In this document: piece after piece, positions 18,306-27,586 of the stretch | Layout: each line of letters opens with the position of its first letter | Position numbering within the stretch: position 1 is the first letter of the stretch | Assembly: GCF_000220565.1 (NCBI RefSeq) | Contig: NZ_AFPM01000017.1 | Coordinates: forward strand, 1 to 64,000 | Source: Oceanicola sp. S124 | GTDB lineage: Bacteria > Pseudomonadota > Alphaproteobacteria > Rhodobacterales > Rhodobacteraceae | Reading direction: 5' to 3' | DNA length: 64,000 bases | Program-made: the position numbers and the translations under genes | Notes under the pieces: model-generated | Told to the model about the DNA's origin: nothing | The model's database searches: none | What the model saw: the letters and a program-made list of their open reading frames with translations, nothing else

Positions 18306-18880
18306 ATATTATTCTGCTTGGACCGCCGGGGGCCGGCAAGGGCACCCAGGCCGGGATGCTGGTCGCGGAACGCGAGATGATCCAGCTGTCGACCGGGGAC
18401 ATGCTGCGCGAGGCCCGCACCTCGGGCACCGAGATGGGCAAGGTCGTCGCCGACGTCATGGATCGTGGCGAGCTGGTCACGGACGAGATCGTCATCGGCC
18501 TGATCCGCGAGAAGCTGGAAGGCCCGCAGAAGGGCGGTTTCATCTTCGACGGCTTCCCGCGCACCCTGGCCCAGGCCGATGCGCTCGAGGCGCTGCTGGC
18601 CGAGATGGGGCAGAAGCTGGACTATGCCATCGAGCTGCGCGTGCGTGACGAGGTCCTGGTGGACCGGATCGTCAACCGCGCCAAGGAGACCGTCGCGGCC
18701 GGCGGCACCGCCCGTGCCGACGACAACGAGGAAAGCCTCAAGAAGCGGCTGATGGAATACTACAAGAAGACCTCTCCGCTGCTCGGCTACTACCATGCCA
18801 AGGGCAACCTCGAGCGGGTCGACGGCCTGGCGGCGATGGATGTGGTCAAGGCCTCGATCGGCGCGATCCTGGATCGTTGA
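18302..18880 (+). CDS. adk: Adenylate kinase, short-lid form
   Basis: The 192-residue cytosolic enzyme interconverts ATP+AMP and 2 ADP. The P-loop [10 protein letters not shown] is at residues 7-16. STGDMLREA and [13 protein letters not shown] mark the AMP site. The LID segment is short ([21 protein letters not shown]) and lacks zinc-binding cysteines, unlike the long E. coli type. It overlaps secY by four bases, the common secY-adk arrangement. Confidence 0.96.
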
Positions 18881-18925
18881 TCCCCGGGCCCGGATTGCCT
18901 TGGGCCGGAGCACAGGAAAGACAGA

Positions 18926-18951
18926 GGGCGTCCCCGGGGGGGCGCCCTTTT
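18926..18951 (+). terminator. Terminator after adk
   Basis: The stem GGGCGTCCCC (18926-18935) pairs with GGGGGCGCCC (18938-18947) with one G-U pair, then TTTTG. Confidence 0.75.
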
Positions 18952-19009
18952 GCATTGATGTCGGGCCTTGTCATTTGACCGGCCGGGGAGGGGGCGGCAG
19001 GGTCAGGGC

Positions 19010-19402
19010 ATGACGCGCCCTGCCACGCTTCCCGCCCTTCTGCTGGCGCTGCTGCCCCTCGTGGCCGTGGCACAGGATGTCGCCTGGATCGACGATCCGG
19101 CCTATTGCGCCGCTTCGATCGCAGCCTGGGAGGAGCGCGAGCCGATGGTGCTGGAACGGCATCACATGGGCAATCACTACATGGGCTGCGACTGGGCCGC
19201 GCGCCTGCCCGACCTCGAGCCGGGGCAGCGCTTCACCATTCCGCAAGCCAGCTGCGCCGACAACCAGGCCATGCCACGCTCGCGCTTCTGGACGACGGAG
19301 ATCCGCGGAGCCTTCTCCCGTGACGGCAGGATCACGCTGCGCATTCCCGGATTCCGCCCGGCACGGGTGACATTCCGCCGCTGCCCCGGTGTCGGGTGGT
19401 GA
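19010..19402 (+). CDS. Small exported protein, unknown
   Basis: The 130-residue product has a signal peptide (MTRPATLPALLLALLPLVAVAQ, likely cleaved after VAVA near residue 20). Four cysteines remain in the mature part (CAAS, GCDW, SCADN, RRCPG), which suggests two disulfides. I recognise no family. The start is ATG 19010 after GGGGAGGGGGCGG. It sits in the adk-rpsM interval. Confidence 0.6.
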   Translation: MTRPATLPALLLALLPLVAVAQDVAWIDDPAYCAASIAAWEEREPMVLERHHMGNHYMGCDWAARLPDLEPGQRFTIPQASCADNQAMPRSRFWTTEIRGAFSRDGRITLRIPGFRPARVTFRRCPGVGW

Positions 19403-19539
19403 TGCCCGGTCTTGAACCCCGGGCCCGGGCACTGTACCCTGAGGAGACATTCCCATGGGCGTATCGCCGCCCGAACGGACGTGGCTTCGGGCCCCTGGTG
19501 GACAATCCGGGGGCGCTCCACGTAACCGTGAAAAATGGG

Positions 19540-19654
19540 TTGACCCTCCCTCGAATACAAAATACGCAGCCCTATCCCCGCGTGCGCGCCGATTCTGGCG
19601 TGTCCTGTGGGTGTCCGTTTCAGACATGGCCCAAGGTCGTAATACCTCGGGCCA
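19540..19654 (+). promoter_or_regulatory. Putative rpsM promoter and leader hairpin
   Basis: TTGACC (19540-19545) with TACGCA 17 bases on (19563-19568) is a possible promoter. Downstream, TGGCCC-A-AGGT (19627-19637) pairs with ACCT-C-GGGCCA (19644-19654) around a 6-base loop. It lies 58 bases before the rpsM start in a 309-base gap without genes. It may be an r-protein-responsive leader or a processing site. Confidence 0.4.
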
Positions 19655-19711
19655 TCCTGTTGTGAAAAAAGGATCTGGAGCTACGGATCCGCAACCAAAG
19701 GAAAGTGACCA

Positions 19712-20080
19712 TTGGCACGTATCGCCGGCGTTAACATCCCGACTGCAAAGCGGGTTCCCATCGCCCTCACCTACATCACCGGTATCGGCCCCGCATCGGC
19801 CAAGGCCATCTGCGAAGCCGTCAACATCGACCTGACCCGTCGTGTGAACGAGCTGTCCGATGCCGAAGTGCTCTCGATCCGTGAGCATATCGACGCCAAC
19901 TACACCGTGGAAGGCGACCTGCGCCGCGAAGTTCAGATGAACATCAAGCGCCTGATGGATCTCGGCTGCTACCGCGGCCTGCGCCACCGCCGCAACCTGC
20001 CGGTTCGCGGTCAGCGTACCCACACCAACGCTCGTACCCGCAAAGGCCCCGCAAAGGCCATTGCCGGCAAGAAGAAGTAA
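19712..20080 (+). CDS. rpsM: 30S ribosomal protein S13 (TTG start)
   Basis: The 122-residue product is S13, which contacts the P-site tRNA and S19 in the 30S head. The sequence M(A)[20 protein letters not shown] and the C-terminus [23 protein letters not shown] are typical. The initiation codon is TTG at 19712, with AAAGGAAAG at 19697-19705; there is no ATG at the conserved N-terminus. rpsK follows after 15 bases. Confidence 0.95.
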   Translation: MARIAGVNIPTAKRVPIALTYITGIGPASAKAICEAVNIDLTRRVNELSDAEVLSIREHIDANYTVEGDLRREVQMNIKRLMDLGCYRGLRHRRNLPVRGQRTHTNARTRKGPAKAIAGKKK

Positions 20081-20095
20081 GGGGAGACCGCAGAT

Positions 20096-20488
20096 ATGGC
20101 ACGTGATACCCGTCGTGGGGGCAAGAAAAAGGTCTCCAAGAACATCGCAGCTGGCGTCGCACATGTGAACTCCAGCTTCAACAACACCAAGATCCTGATC
20201 TCGGACGTGCAGGGCAATGCGATTGCATGGTCCTCCGCCGGCACCATGGGCTTCAAGGGGTCGCGCAAGTCGACTCCCTACGCTGCCCAGATGGCTGCGG
20301 AAGATGCCGGCAAGAAGGCCCAGGAACATGGTGTGAAGACCCTGGAAGTCGAAGTGCAGGGCCCCGGTTCGGGCCGTGAATCGGCGCTGCGTGCGCTGGC
20401 TGCCATCGGCTTCAACATCACGTCGATCCGCGACGTGACCCCGATCGCACACAACGGTTGCCGCCCGCCGAAGCGCCGCCGCGTCTGA
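20096..20488 (+). CDS. rpsK: 30S ribosomal protein S11
   Basis: The 130-residue product is S11, on the 30S platform, with the conserved [14 protein letters not shown] (about residues 21-34) and the C-terminal [20 protein letters not shown] precedes the ATG. It is the middle gene of the alpha-type block. rpsD, usual in many bacteria, is absent before rpoA. Confidence 0.97.
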   Translation: MARDTRRGGKKKVSKNIAAGVAHVNSSFNNTKILISDVQGNAIAWSSAGTMGFKGSRKSTPYAAQMAAEDAGKKAQEHGVKTLEVEVQGPGSGRESALRALAAIGFNITSIRDVTPIAHNGCRPPKRRRV

Positions 20489-20509
20489 TCGGACGTACCT
20501 GATACGGGG

Positions 20510-20545
20510 GGTCGCGCCTTGGCGCGGCCTCTCTTTTCGTCTTTT
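20510..20545 (+). terminator. Possible attenuating terminator between rpsK and rpoA
   Basis: GGTCGCG (20510-20516)/CGCGGCC (20523-20529) with a 6-base loop is followed by TCTCTTTTCGTCTTTT. Since rpoA has only 60 more bases upstream, it is probably partial, allowing read-through. Confidence 0.5.
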
Positions 20546-20604
20546 GAACCTCGGGCGTGCCGGCCTACGGACATGGGGCCGGGACAGGAATTGAGGAGAC
20601 ACGC

Positions 20605-21621
20605 ATGATCCACAAGAATTGGGCCGAACTGATCAAGCCGACCCAGCTTGACGTCAAACCGGGCAATGATCCCGCGCGTCAGGCGACCGTCGTCGCCGAG
20701 CCGCTGGAGCGTGGCTTCGGCCTGACGCTCGGCAACGCGCTGCGCCGCGTGCTGATGTCCTCGCTGCAGGGTGCGGCCATCACCTCCGTCCAGATCGACA
20801 ACGTGCTGCACGAGTTCTCGAGCGTGGCCGGTGTGCGCGAAGACGTCACCGACATCGTGCTGAACCTCAAGGGCGTGGCCCTGCGCATGGAAGTCGAAGG
20901 GCCGAAGCGCGTCTCGATCTCGGCCAAGGGCCCGGGCGCCGTCACCGCCGGTGACATCGCCGAGACCAACGGCATCGAGGTTCTGAACCGCGATCACATC
21001 ATCTGCCATCTCGACGAGGGTGCGGACCTGTTCATGGAGCTGACCGTGAACACCGGCAAGGGCTATGTCCCCGCCGACCGCAACAAGCCCGAGGATGCAC
21101 CCATTGGCCTGATCCCGATCGACGCGATCTATTCGCCGATCAAGAAGGTGTCCTATGACGTGCAGCCGACCCGTGAGGGCCAGGTGCTGGACTATGACAA
21201 GCTGACGCTGAAGGTGGAAACCGACGGTTCGATCACGCCGGATGACGCCGTGGCCTATGCCGCCCGCATCCTGCAGGACCAGCTGTCGATCTTCGTGAAC
21301 TTCGAAGAGCCCGAGTCGGCCTCGCGCCAGGACGACGACGACGGTCTGGAGTTCAACCCGCTGCTGCTGAAGAAGGTCGACGAGCTCGAGCTGTCGGTCC
21401 GTTCGGCAAACTGCCTGAAGAACGACAACATCGTCTACATCGGCGACCTGATCCAGAAGACCGAAGCCGAGATGCTGCGCACCCCGAACTTCGGCCGCAA
21501 GTCGCTGAACGAGATCAAGGAAGTGCTCTCGGGCATGGGCCTGCATCTCGGGATGGACGTCGAGGACTGGCCGCCGGACAACATCGAAGACCTGGCGAAG
21601 AAGTTCGAAGACCACTTCTGA
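20605..21621 (+). CDS. rpoA: RNA polymerase alpha subunit
   Basis: The 338-residue product forms the alpha dimer that nucleates RNA polymerase. The start is ATG 20605 ([14 protein letters not shown]), after GAGGAG at 20593-20598. The N-terminal assembly domain (to about residue 235) contains [19 protein letters not shown]. The C-terminal DNA/activator-binding domain (about 255-325) contains [16 protein letters not shown] and the [14 protein letters not shown] helix. The order rpsM-rpsK-rpoA fits an alpha operon lacking rpsD. Confidence 0.97.
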   Translation: MIHKNWAELIKPTQLDVKPGNDPARQATVVAEPLERGFGLTLGNALRRVLMSSLQGAAITSVQIDNVLHEFSSVAGVREDVTDIVLNLKGVALRMEVEGPKRVSISAKGPGAVTAGDIAETNGIEVLNRDHIICHLDEGADLFMELTVNTGKGYVPADRNKPEDAPIGLIPIDAIYSPIKKVSYDVQPTREGQVLDYDKLTLKVETDGSITPDDAVAYAARILQDQLSIFVNFEEPESASRQDDDDGLEFNPLLLKKVDELELSVRSANCLKNDNIVYIGDLIQKTEAEMLRTPNFGRKSLNEIKEVLSGMGLHLGMDVEDWPPDNIEDLAKKFEDHF

Positions 21622-21632
21622 TCCGCAGGGCA

Positions 21633-21702
21633 GGTGGGTTGCACCCACCCTACGCCGGACCGGACGGAGGGTGCGACAGGTGTAGGGTGGATGAAATCCA
21701 CC
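21633..21702 (+). repeat. Composite REP-like element (copies 5 and 6, inverted)
   Basis: GGTGGG...CCCACCCTACG (21633-21654) faces TGTAGGGTGGATGAAATCCACC, which starts at 21681. As in the rplR-rpsE gap, two copies in opposite orientation flank about 26 bases. It lies just after rpoA and before the rpoA terminator. Confidence 0.6.
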
Positions 21703-21728
21703 TTCGCCGCGCCTCGGAAGAAATAAAG

Positions 21729-21756
21729 AAGGGCAGGGCGCAGGCTCTGCCCTTTT
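21729..21756 (+). terminator. Terminator after rpoA
   Basis: AAGGGCAG (21729-21736) pairs with CTGCCCTT (21747-21754) and is followed by TTCGCTT. Confidence 0.75.
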
Positions 21757-21900
21757 CGCTTGCCCGAGGCCTGCGCCTGATGTCGGAGGCGCGTCGGCAG
21801 AGTCCTGACACGGCGGCGGCGCACCGCCCATTGCAGAACCTTCATTTCCGCCGGGCCGAACGGGGTGATAGCTCCGGGGCCAGCAATGCCCGGAGGCCCC

Positions 21901-22506
21901 ATGCCGCTTGTCCACTACCTCACCCATCCGCAGGTCCATATCGACGCCGAGGTCGAGGTGACCGACTGGGGCCTGTCGGATGTCGGCGCCGCCCGGCTGA
22001 CCGTACTGCTTGGGGCGCCGGCGCTTCTGGGCGTGACCCGCATCGTCAGCAGTGCCGAACGCAAGGCGATGGAGACCGCGACCCTGCTGGCCGCCGACCT
22101 CGGCCTTTCGCCAGAGATCCGCGCCGCGATGCACGAGAACGACCGCAGCGCCACCGGCTTCCTGCTGCCCGAGCAGTTCGAGGTGGCGGCGGATGCCTTC
22201 TTCGCCACGCCCGACGAAAGCTATCGTGGCTGGGAAACGGCTCGCGCGGCGCAGCACCGCATCCTTTCCGAGGTCGGTGATTGCCTCTCCAGCCAGGGCG
22301 ATGGCGACCTGCTGCTGGTCGGTCATGGCGGTGTCGGCACGCTGCTTTACTGCGCGCTGGCGGGTCTGGCGATCGACCGCTGCCACGATCAGGCGCGTGC
22401 CGGCGGCGCCCCGGGCGGGGGCAACTACTTCGTCTTCGACAGCGAGACCCGGCAGCCCCTGCACGGCTGGCGCCCGCTCGAGGCGCTGGTCGGTCTGGCT
22501 GCCTGA
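21901..22506 (+). CDS. Histidine-phosphatase-superfamily protein, atypical motif
   Basis: The 201-residue product aligns in layout with phosphoglycerate-mutase-like phosphatases: an N-terminal strand with a histidine, [17 protein letters not shown] (the usual SxxxRAxQTA region) and a C-terminal [12 protein letters not shown]. The usual RHGE motif is replaced by LTHPQV at residues 7-12, so the arginine is lost while the histidine (His9) is kept. GGAGG lies four bases upstream of ATG 21901. It separates rpoA from rplQ. Substrate unknown. Confidence 0.7.
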   Translation: MPLVHYLTHPQVHIDAEVEVTDWGLSDVGAARLTVLLGAPALLGVTRIVSSAERKAMETATLLAADLGLSPEIRAAMHENDRSATGFLLPEQFEVAADAFFATPDESYRGWETARAAQHRILSEVGDCLSSQGDGDLLLVGHGGVGTLLYCALAGLAIDRCHDQARAGGAPGGGNYFVFDSETRQPLHGWRPLEALVGLAA

Positions 22507-22748
22507 CGGCTCACCTGGCCCGCCCGCGAAAGGCTATCGAAAACAGAGCTGAAAGCCTTGCCTGCAAGGCCGCCTTCGGCTATTGCACGCGCACCGCGAG
22601 TCGGCTGGGCAGGTCTGCTGCCGTCGCCCGCGTGTCCGGGGCCGCAAGGCCCGTGGTTTTTCAGGGCATTCCGCCCCAAGGAGAGCTTCCCGACGCAGGG
22701 AGGCCGGACAAAGCAAAACCGCCCGTAGAGGGCACCAGGAGTAAGACA

Positions 22749-23171
22749 ATGCGTCACGCAAAAGGTTACCGCCGCCTGAACCGTACCCACGAGCACCGCA
22801 AGGCGCTGTGGTCGAACATGGCTGGCTCGCTCATCGAACACGAGCAGATCAAGACCACCCTGCCCAAGGCCAAGGAACTGCGTCCGATCGTCGAAAAGCT
22901 GATCACGCTGGCCAAGCGCGGCGGTGACGATCTGCACGCCCGCCGTCAGGCCGCATCCAAGCTGAAGCAGGACGCTCTGGTCCAGAAGCTGTTCGACGTC
23001 CTCGGCCCCCGCTACGCCGAGCGTCAGGGTGGCTACATCCGCATCATGAAAGCCGGCTTCCGCTACGGCGACATGGCCCCGATGGCGATCATCGAATTCG
23101 TCGACCGTGACGTCGACGCCAAGGGCGCAGCCGACAAGGCCCGCCTGGAAGCCGAGGAAGCCGCCGAGTAA
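22749..23171 (+). CDS. rplQ: 50S ribosomal protein L17
   Basis: The 140-residue product is L17. The N-terminus [29 protein letters not shown] and the [15 protein letters not shown] segment identify it. The start is ATG 22749 with AGGAG at 22737-22741. The 242-base gap upstream has no gene that I recognise. A strong terminator follows. Confidence 0.97.
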   Translation: MRHAKGYRRLNRTHEHRKALWSNMAGSLIEHEQIKTTLPKAKELRPIVEKLITLAKRGGDDLHARRQAASKLKQDALVQKLFDVLGPRYAERQGGYIRIMKAGFRYGDMAPMAIIEFVDRDVDAKGAADKARLEAEEAAE

Positions 23172-23197
23172 TCGCGCGCCCCTCAGCAGAGATCGCG

Positions 23198-23228
23198 AAC
23201 CCCCGTCGGTGCCTCCGGCGGGGGTTTT
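23198..23228 (+). terminator. Terminator after rplQ
   Basis: AACCCCCG (23198-23205)/CGGGGGTT (23219-23226), with extra pairing in the loop and a TTTT tail. Confidence 0.75.
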
Positions 23229-23345
23229 GCTTTGGCCGCAGCGCCGCAGTGGGATGCGCACGGGCAGGTGATCCCCGATGGCTTGCCTTCCGCGCCGCCG
23301 GTCCGCATATCTGGTCCCTGACCGCCGCGACAGAAAGGCCCCAAG

Positions 23346-24728
23346 GTGCTCCGGAAACTCGCCGCCCTGCTTCTTCTTGCCCTGCCTCTCGGCCAGCCCG
23401 CCCTAGCGCGGGTGCCCGGATCCCAGGCCGAGATCACCCTCAGCTTCGCGCCCCTGGTGAAGGAGGCCACCCCGGCGGTGGTCAATATCTACGCCAAGCG
23501 CATCGTCGAGAGCCGCGCCTCTCCCTTCGCCAACGACCCGATCTTTTCCGAGTTCTTCCGCAACTTCGCGCCGTCGCGACCGCGGGTGCAGAACTCTCTC
23601 GGCTCTGGGGTGATCCTGTCGGAGGACGGCTACGTGGTCTCGAACTACCATGTCGTCGGACAGGCGGACGAGATCCGCGTGGTGCTGAACGACCGGCGCG
23701 AGTTCAACGCCGAGGTGCTGCTGGCCGATGCCGCCTCGGATCTTGCCATCCTCAAGCTGGAGGGGGCCGAGGACATGCCCCACCTCGACCTGCGTGACAG
23801 CGACACCGTCGAGGTCGGAGAGCTGGTGCTGGCCATCGGCAACCCCTTCGGCGTCGGGCAGACGGTCAGCTCGGGCATCGTGTCCGGCCTCGCGCGGTCC
23901 GGCACGGCGACGGGCAACGAGCGCGGCTATTTCATCCAGACCGATGCGCCGATCAATCCGGGCAACTCGGGCGGGGCGCTGATCGACGTCTCTGGTCAGC
24001 TGATCGGGGTGAACACCTCGATCCTCAGCCGCTCGGGCGGGTCGAACGGCATCGGGTTCGCCATCCCCGCCGGGCTGGTGAAGGAATTCCTGTCGCAGGC
24101 GCAGGGCGGCGCCGGCCAGTTCCAGCGTCCCTGGGCCGGGATGACCGGGCAGGCGGTGGATGCGGACATGGCCGACCACTTCGGTCTGGACCGCCCCGAG
24201 GGCATCGCGGTGACGGCGCTGCACCCTGCCTCGCCCTTCGCCGAGGCCGGCTTCGAGGTCGGAGACGTGATCCTGGCCGTGGGTGGCCTGCCCGTCGCCT
24301 CGCCGCCCGAGATGATCTTCCGCATGACCGTGGCGGGGCTCGGCAATCAGGTGAAGGTCACCCGGCTGCGCAATGGCAAGACCCGCGACGTCAAGGTGCG
24401 GATGACCCCGGCGCCCGAGGATCCGCCGCGTGATCCGCTGACCACGGGCCGCGCGGGGCCGATCCCCGGCATGGCGCTGGTCACCGTGAATCCGGCCGTG
24501 ATCGCCGAGGCGACCCTGCCCAACGACGCCAGCGGCGCAATGATCACCGACCCGGGCGGCATCGGCCAGCGCGCCGGGCTGCGCAGCGGAGACGTGATCA
24601 CCGAGGTCAACGGCACCGCCGTCGCCAGCTCGGCGCAGGCCGAGGCGGCGCTGTCGGAGGCGCGTGATTTCCTTGCCCTGACCGTGCTGCGCGATGGCAA
24701 GGCAATGTCGATGCGGTTCCGACTCTGA
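23346..24728 (+). CDS. DegP/DegQ-type periplasmic serine protease
   Basis: This 460-residue HtrA-family protease/chaperone starts at GTG 23346 with a signal peptide (LRKLAALLLLALPLGQPALA). The trypsin-like domain has the full triad His102, Asp132 and Ser208 (NPGNSGGAL). Two PDZ domains follow (about residues 245-345 and 365-455). It should act in periplasmic protein quality control. Its TGA overlaps the rarA ATG, so the two genes are probably one operon. Confidence 0.88.
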   Translation: MLRKLAALLLLALPLGQPALARVPGSQAEITLSFAPLVKEATPAVVNIYAKRIVESRASPFANDPIFSEFFRNFAPSRPRVQNSLGSGVILSEDGYVVSNYHVVGQADEIRVVLNDRREFNAEVLLADAASDLAILKLEGAEDMPHLDLRDSDTVEVGELVLAIGNPFGVGQTVSSGIVSGLARSGTATGNERGYFIQTDAPINPGNSGGALIDVSGQLIGVNTSILSRSGGSNGIGFAIPAGLVKEFLSQAQGGAGQFQRPWAGMTGQAVDADMADHFGLDRPEGIAVTALHPASPFAEAGFEVGDVILAVGGLPVASPPEMIFRMTVAGLGNQVKVTRLRNGKTRDVKVRMTPAPEDPPRDPLTTGRAGPIPGMALVTVNPAVIAEATLPNDASGAMITDPGGIGQRAGLRSGDVITEVNGTAVASSAQAEAALSEARDFLALTVLRDGKAMSMRFRL

Positions 24729-26062
24729 TGGCGGATCTGTTCGGCTCTGATCCCGCGCCCGGCGCGGCACAGGACAGTTCGGCGGGCCCGCGCCCGCTGG
24801 CTGATCGGCTGCGCCCGCAAAGCCTGTCCGAGGTCATCGGCCAGAGCCAGGTCATCGGCCCGGATGCGCCGCTGACGGTGATGCTGGCCTCGGGCGCGCT
24901 GTCCTCGCTGATCTTCTGGGGCCCGCCCGGCACCGGCAAGACCACCATGGCCCGCCTCCTGGCCCATGAGACGGATCTGCATTTCGTGCAGATCTCGGCG
25001 ATCTTCTCGGGCGTGGCGGATCTGAAGAAGGTCTTCGAGGCCGCCCGCCAGCGCCGTCGCATGGGGCAGGGGACGCTGCTGTTCGTCGACGAGATCCACC
25101 GTTTCAACAAGGCCCAGCAGGACGGCTTCCTGCCGCATATGGAAGACGGCACGATCCTTCTGGTCGGCGCCACCACCGAGAACCCCAGCTTCGAGCTGAA
25201 CGCGGCGCTTCTGTCGCGTGCGCAGGTCATGGTGCTGGAACGGCTCAGCCTGGACGACCTGGAACTGCTGGCACAACGCGCCGAGGCGGCGCTGGAGCGC
25301 ACCCTGCCGCTGAACCCCGACGCCCGCGCGGCGCTTCTGGGCATGGCCGACGGCGACGGCCGCGCCTTCCTGAACCTCGTCGAGCAGGTTGCGGCCTGGA
25401 AGGTCGGCGAACCGCTGGACCCCGAGCAGCTGGCCAAGCGCCTGATGCGGCGGGCGGCGAAATACGACAAGTCCGGCGATGAGCACTACAACCTGATCTC
25501 GGCGCTGCACAAGTCGGTGCGCGGCAGCGACCCGGACGCGGCGCTCTACTGGTTCTGCCGGATGCTGGAGGGCGGCGAGGATCCGCGTTACCTGGCCCGC
25601 CGCATCACCCGGATGTCGGTCGAGGATATCGGCCTGGCCGATCCGCAGGCCCAGACCATCTGCCTGGATGCCTGGCAGGTCTACGAACGCCTCGGCTCCC
25701 CCGAGGGCGAGCAGGCGCTGGCCAATGCGGTGATCTACCTGGCGCTGGCGCCCAAGTCGAACGCGACCGAGATGGCCTATCTCGCGGCGCGGGCCGAGGC
25801 GCGCAAGACCGGCTCTGTCATGCCGCCGAAGCACATCCTGAATGCGCCGACCAAGTTCATGGCGGGGCTGGGCTATGGCGCGGATTATGCCTATGACCAC
25901 GATGCCGAGGACGGGTTCTCGGGGCAGAACTACTTCCCGGAGGGGATGAAGCGCCCGGGCTACTACCAGCCGGTGGAACGGGGCTTCGAACGCGACCTGA
26001 AGAAGCGGATCGAGTATTTCGCCCGGCTGCGCGCCAAGCGGGCCGGAGACCCGGGGACGTGA
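24728..26062 (+). CDS. rarA: Replication-associated recombination protein RarA (MgsA)
   Basis: The 444-residue AAA+ ATPase acts at stalled replication forks. Walker A GPPGTGKT is at residues 65-72, and Walker B with its following arginine-containing stretch (LLFVDEIHRFNKAQQ) is near residue 117. The sensor GATTENPSFELN and the C-terminal tetramerisation region (PPKHILNAPTKFM) are present. The start overlaps the degP stop by one base. Confidence 0.93.
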   Translation: MADLFGSDPAPGAAQDSSAGPRPLADRLRPQSLSEVIGQSQVIGPDAPLTVMLASGALSSLIFWGPPGTGKTTMARLLAHETDLHFVQISAIFSGVADLKKVFEAARQRRRMGQGTLLFVDEIHRFNKAQQDGFLPHMEDGTILLVGATTENPSFELNAALLSRAQVMVLERLSLDDLELLAQRAEAALERTLPLNPDARAALLGMADGDGRAFLNLVEQVAAWKVGEPLDPEQLAKRLMRRAAKYDKSGDEHYNLISALHKSVRGSDPDAALYWFCRMLEGGEDPRYLARRITRMSVEDIGLADPQAQTICLDAWQVYERLGSPEGEQALANAVIYLALAPKSNATEMAYLAARAEARKTGSVMPPKHILNAPTKFMAGLGYGADYAYDHDAEDGFSGQNYFPEGMKRPGYYQPVERGFERDLKKRIEYFARLRAKRAGDPGT

Positions 26063-26149
26063 TCCAGGGACCTGGGCCGACGCAGGGCGCAACGCGGCCA
26101 TAACCCTGTAAAGCTTGACATTGGAGGGCGCGCAAGCGACAGACGCCGG

Positions 26150-26533
26150 ATGTTTCTGACACTGCTTAAAGTTGCTGCCGGGGGCGCCATCGGTGCCTCG
26201 CTCCGTTACCTTTCGGGGGTGGCGATCCTGCGCCTTGCGGGGCCGGGGCTGCCGATGCCGCTCGGGGTGGTCTTCGTGAACATCCTCGGCTCGTTCCTGA
26301 TGGGGGCGCTGGTGGTCTACATCGGCGAGAAGGGACTTGGTCACTGGAACCCCTTCCTGGCGACGGGGATTCTGGGCGGCTTCACGACCTTCTCGTCCTT
26401 CTCGCTCGAGGCCTTCACCCTCTACGAGCGGGGAGAGCCCGGTCTGGCGGCGCTTTATGTCGGTGTCTCTGTGGTGGTCTCGTTGGCGGCAATCGTCGCC
26501 GGGACCTACGTGATGAAAGGTGTCCTGGCATGA
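26150..26533 (+). CDS. crcB: Fluoride channel CrcB/Fluc
   Basis: The 127-residue membrane protein of four helices matches the dual-topology fluoride exporter family. Signatures are GGAIGASLRYL (residues 12-22), the pore asparagine in FVNILGSFLMG, and GFTTFSSFSLE with the two conserved phenylalanines. I looked for the crcB fluoride riboswitch in the 87 bases upstream and did not find its conserved pattern. It overlaps rluC by four bases and probably shares its transcript. Confidence 0.93.
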   Translation: MFLTLLKVAAGGAIGASLRYLSGVAILRLAGPGLPMPLGVVFVNILGSFLMGALVVYIGEKGLGHWNPFLATGILGGFTTFSSFSLEAFTLYERGEPGLAALYVGVSVVVSLAAIVAGTYVMKGVLA

Positions 26534-27582
26534 GCGGCGTGCAGCAGATCGAGATTCCGGCAGGCGATGCCGACATGCGGCTGGACCGCTGGCTGCGGCG
26601 GACCTTCCCGCAGCTGACCCAGGGCCGGATCGAGAAGATGTGCCGCAAGGGAGAGCTGCGTGTCGACGGCGGGCGGGTGAAATCCAGCACGCGCCTGTCG
26701 CCGGGCCAGATCCTGCGCGTGCCGCCGATCCCGGTGGGCGAGGCGCCCGAGCCCGAGTCCGGGCCGCGCATCTTGGATGCCGACGTGAAGATGATGCAGG
26801 CGGCGGTGCTGTGGAAGGATGATCACATCATCGCCCTGAACAAGCCGCCGGGCCTGCCGGTGCAGGGCGGTTCGAAGCAGACGCGCCACGTTGACGGCCT
26901 CTCCGAGGCGCTGAAGTTCGGCTATGACGAAAAGCCCCGGCTGGTGCACCGCCTCGACAAGGATACCTCGGGCCTGCTGTTGCTGGCGCGCACCCGCGAG
27001 GCGGCGGCGAAGCTGACGGCGGCCTTCCGGTCGCGCGAGACCCGCAAGATCTACTGGGCGCTGGTCGCCGGGGTGCCCCATCCCTACATGGGCACGATCA
27101 AGTTCGGGCTGGTGAAGGCGCCGGGCCATGGCTCGGGCGGTGAGGGCGAGAAGATGATCTGCGTCCACCCGCGCGACATCGAGAGCACCCCGGGTGCCAA
27201 GCGCGCCGTCTCCGACTACTCGGTCCTGTGGCGGCTGGGTCAGCGGGCGGCCTGGGTCGGGCTGGTGCCGGTGACGGGCCGCACGCACCAGCTGCGCGCC
27301 CATATGGCCGAGATCGGCCACCCGATGATCGGCGATGGCAAGTACGGCGGGTCCAGCCAGGAAAACCTGGGCGATGGCTGGGGCGCGCAACTGGGCGGAG
27401 AGATTTCCCGCAAGCTGCACCTGCATGCCCGGCTGCTGCGCTTCACCCATCCCTTCACCGGCAAGCCGGTCGAGCTGGAGGCACCGCTGCCCGAGCACAT
27501 GAAACGCTCCTGGGATCACTTCGGCTGGTCCGAGGATACTGTGCGCAAGGATCCCTTCGACCTCGACGAACCGCTGGGATAA
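26530..27582 (+). CDS. rluC: 23S rRNA pseudouridine synthase, RluC-type
   Basis: The 350-residue enzyme isomerises uridines in 23S rRNA. An S4 RNA-binding domain covers about residues 16-65 (RLDRWLRRTFPQLTQGRIEKM). The catalytic motif HRLDKDTSG is at 140-148, with Asp143 as nucleophile, and GRTHQLRAHMA lies near 250. RluC rather than RluD is chosen from the S4 start and the genomic context. It overlaps crcB (ATGA) and the HAD gene follows four bases later. Confidence 0.85.
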   Translation: MSGVQQIEIPAGDADMRLDRWLRRTFPQLTQGRIEKMCRKGELRVDGGRVKSSTRLSPGQILRVPPIPVGEAPEPESGPRILDADVKMMQAAVLWKDDHIIALNKPPGLPVQGGSKQTRHVDGLSEALKFGYDEKPRLVHRLDKDTSGLLLLARTREAAAKLTAAFRSRETRKIYWALVAGVPHPYMGTIKFGLVKAPGHGSGGEGEKMICVHPRDIESTPGAKRAVSDYSVLWRLGQRAAWVGLVPVTGRTHQLRAHMAEIGHPMIGDGKYGGSSQENLGDGWGAQLGGEISRKLHLHARLLRFTHPFTGKPVELEAPLPEHMKRSWDHFGWSEDTVRKDPFDLDEPLG

Positions 27583-27586
27583 GCCG

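Noticed and set aside
20278-22464. A 728-codon open frame on the minus strand
   Set aside because: It covers rpsK, rpoA and the phosphatase-like gene in antisense and shows no domain; it is a GC-skew artefact.
26063-26149. Possible crcB fluoride riboswitch
   Set aside because: The 87 bases before crcB lack the conserved riboswitch core, and there is little room for the pseudoknot.
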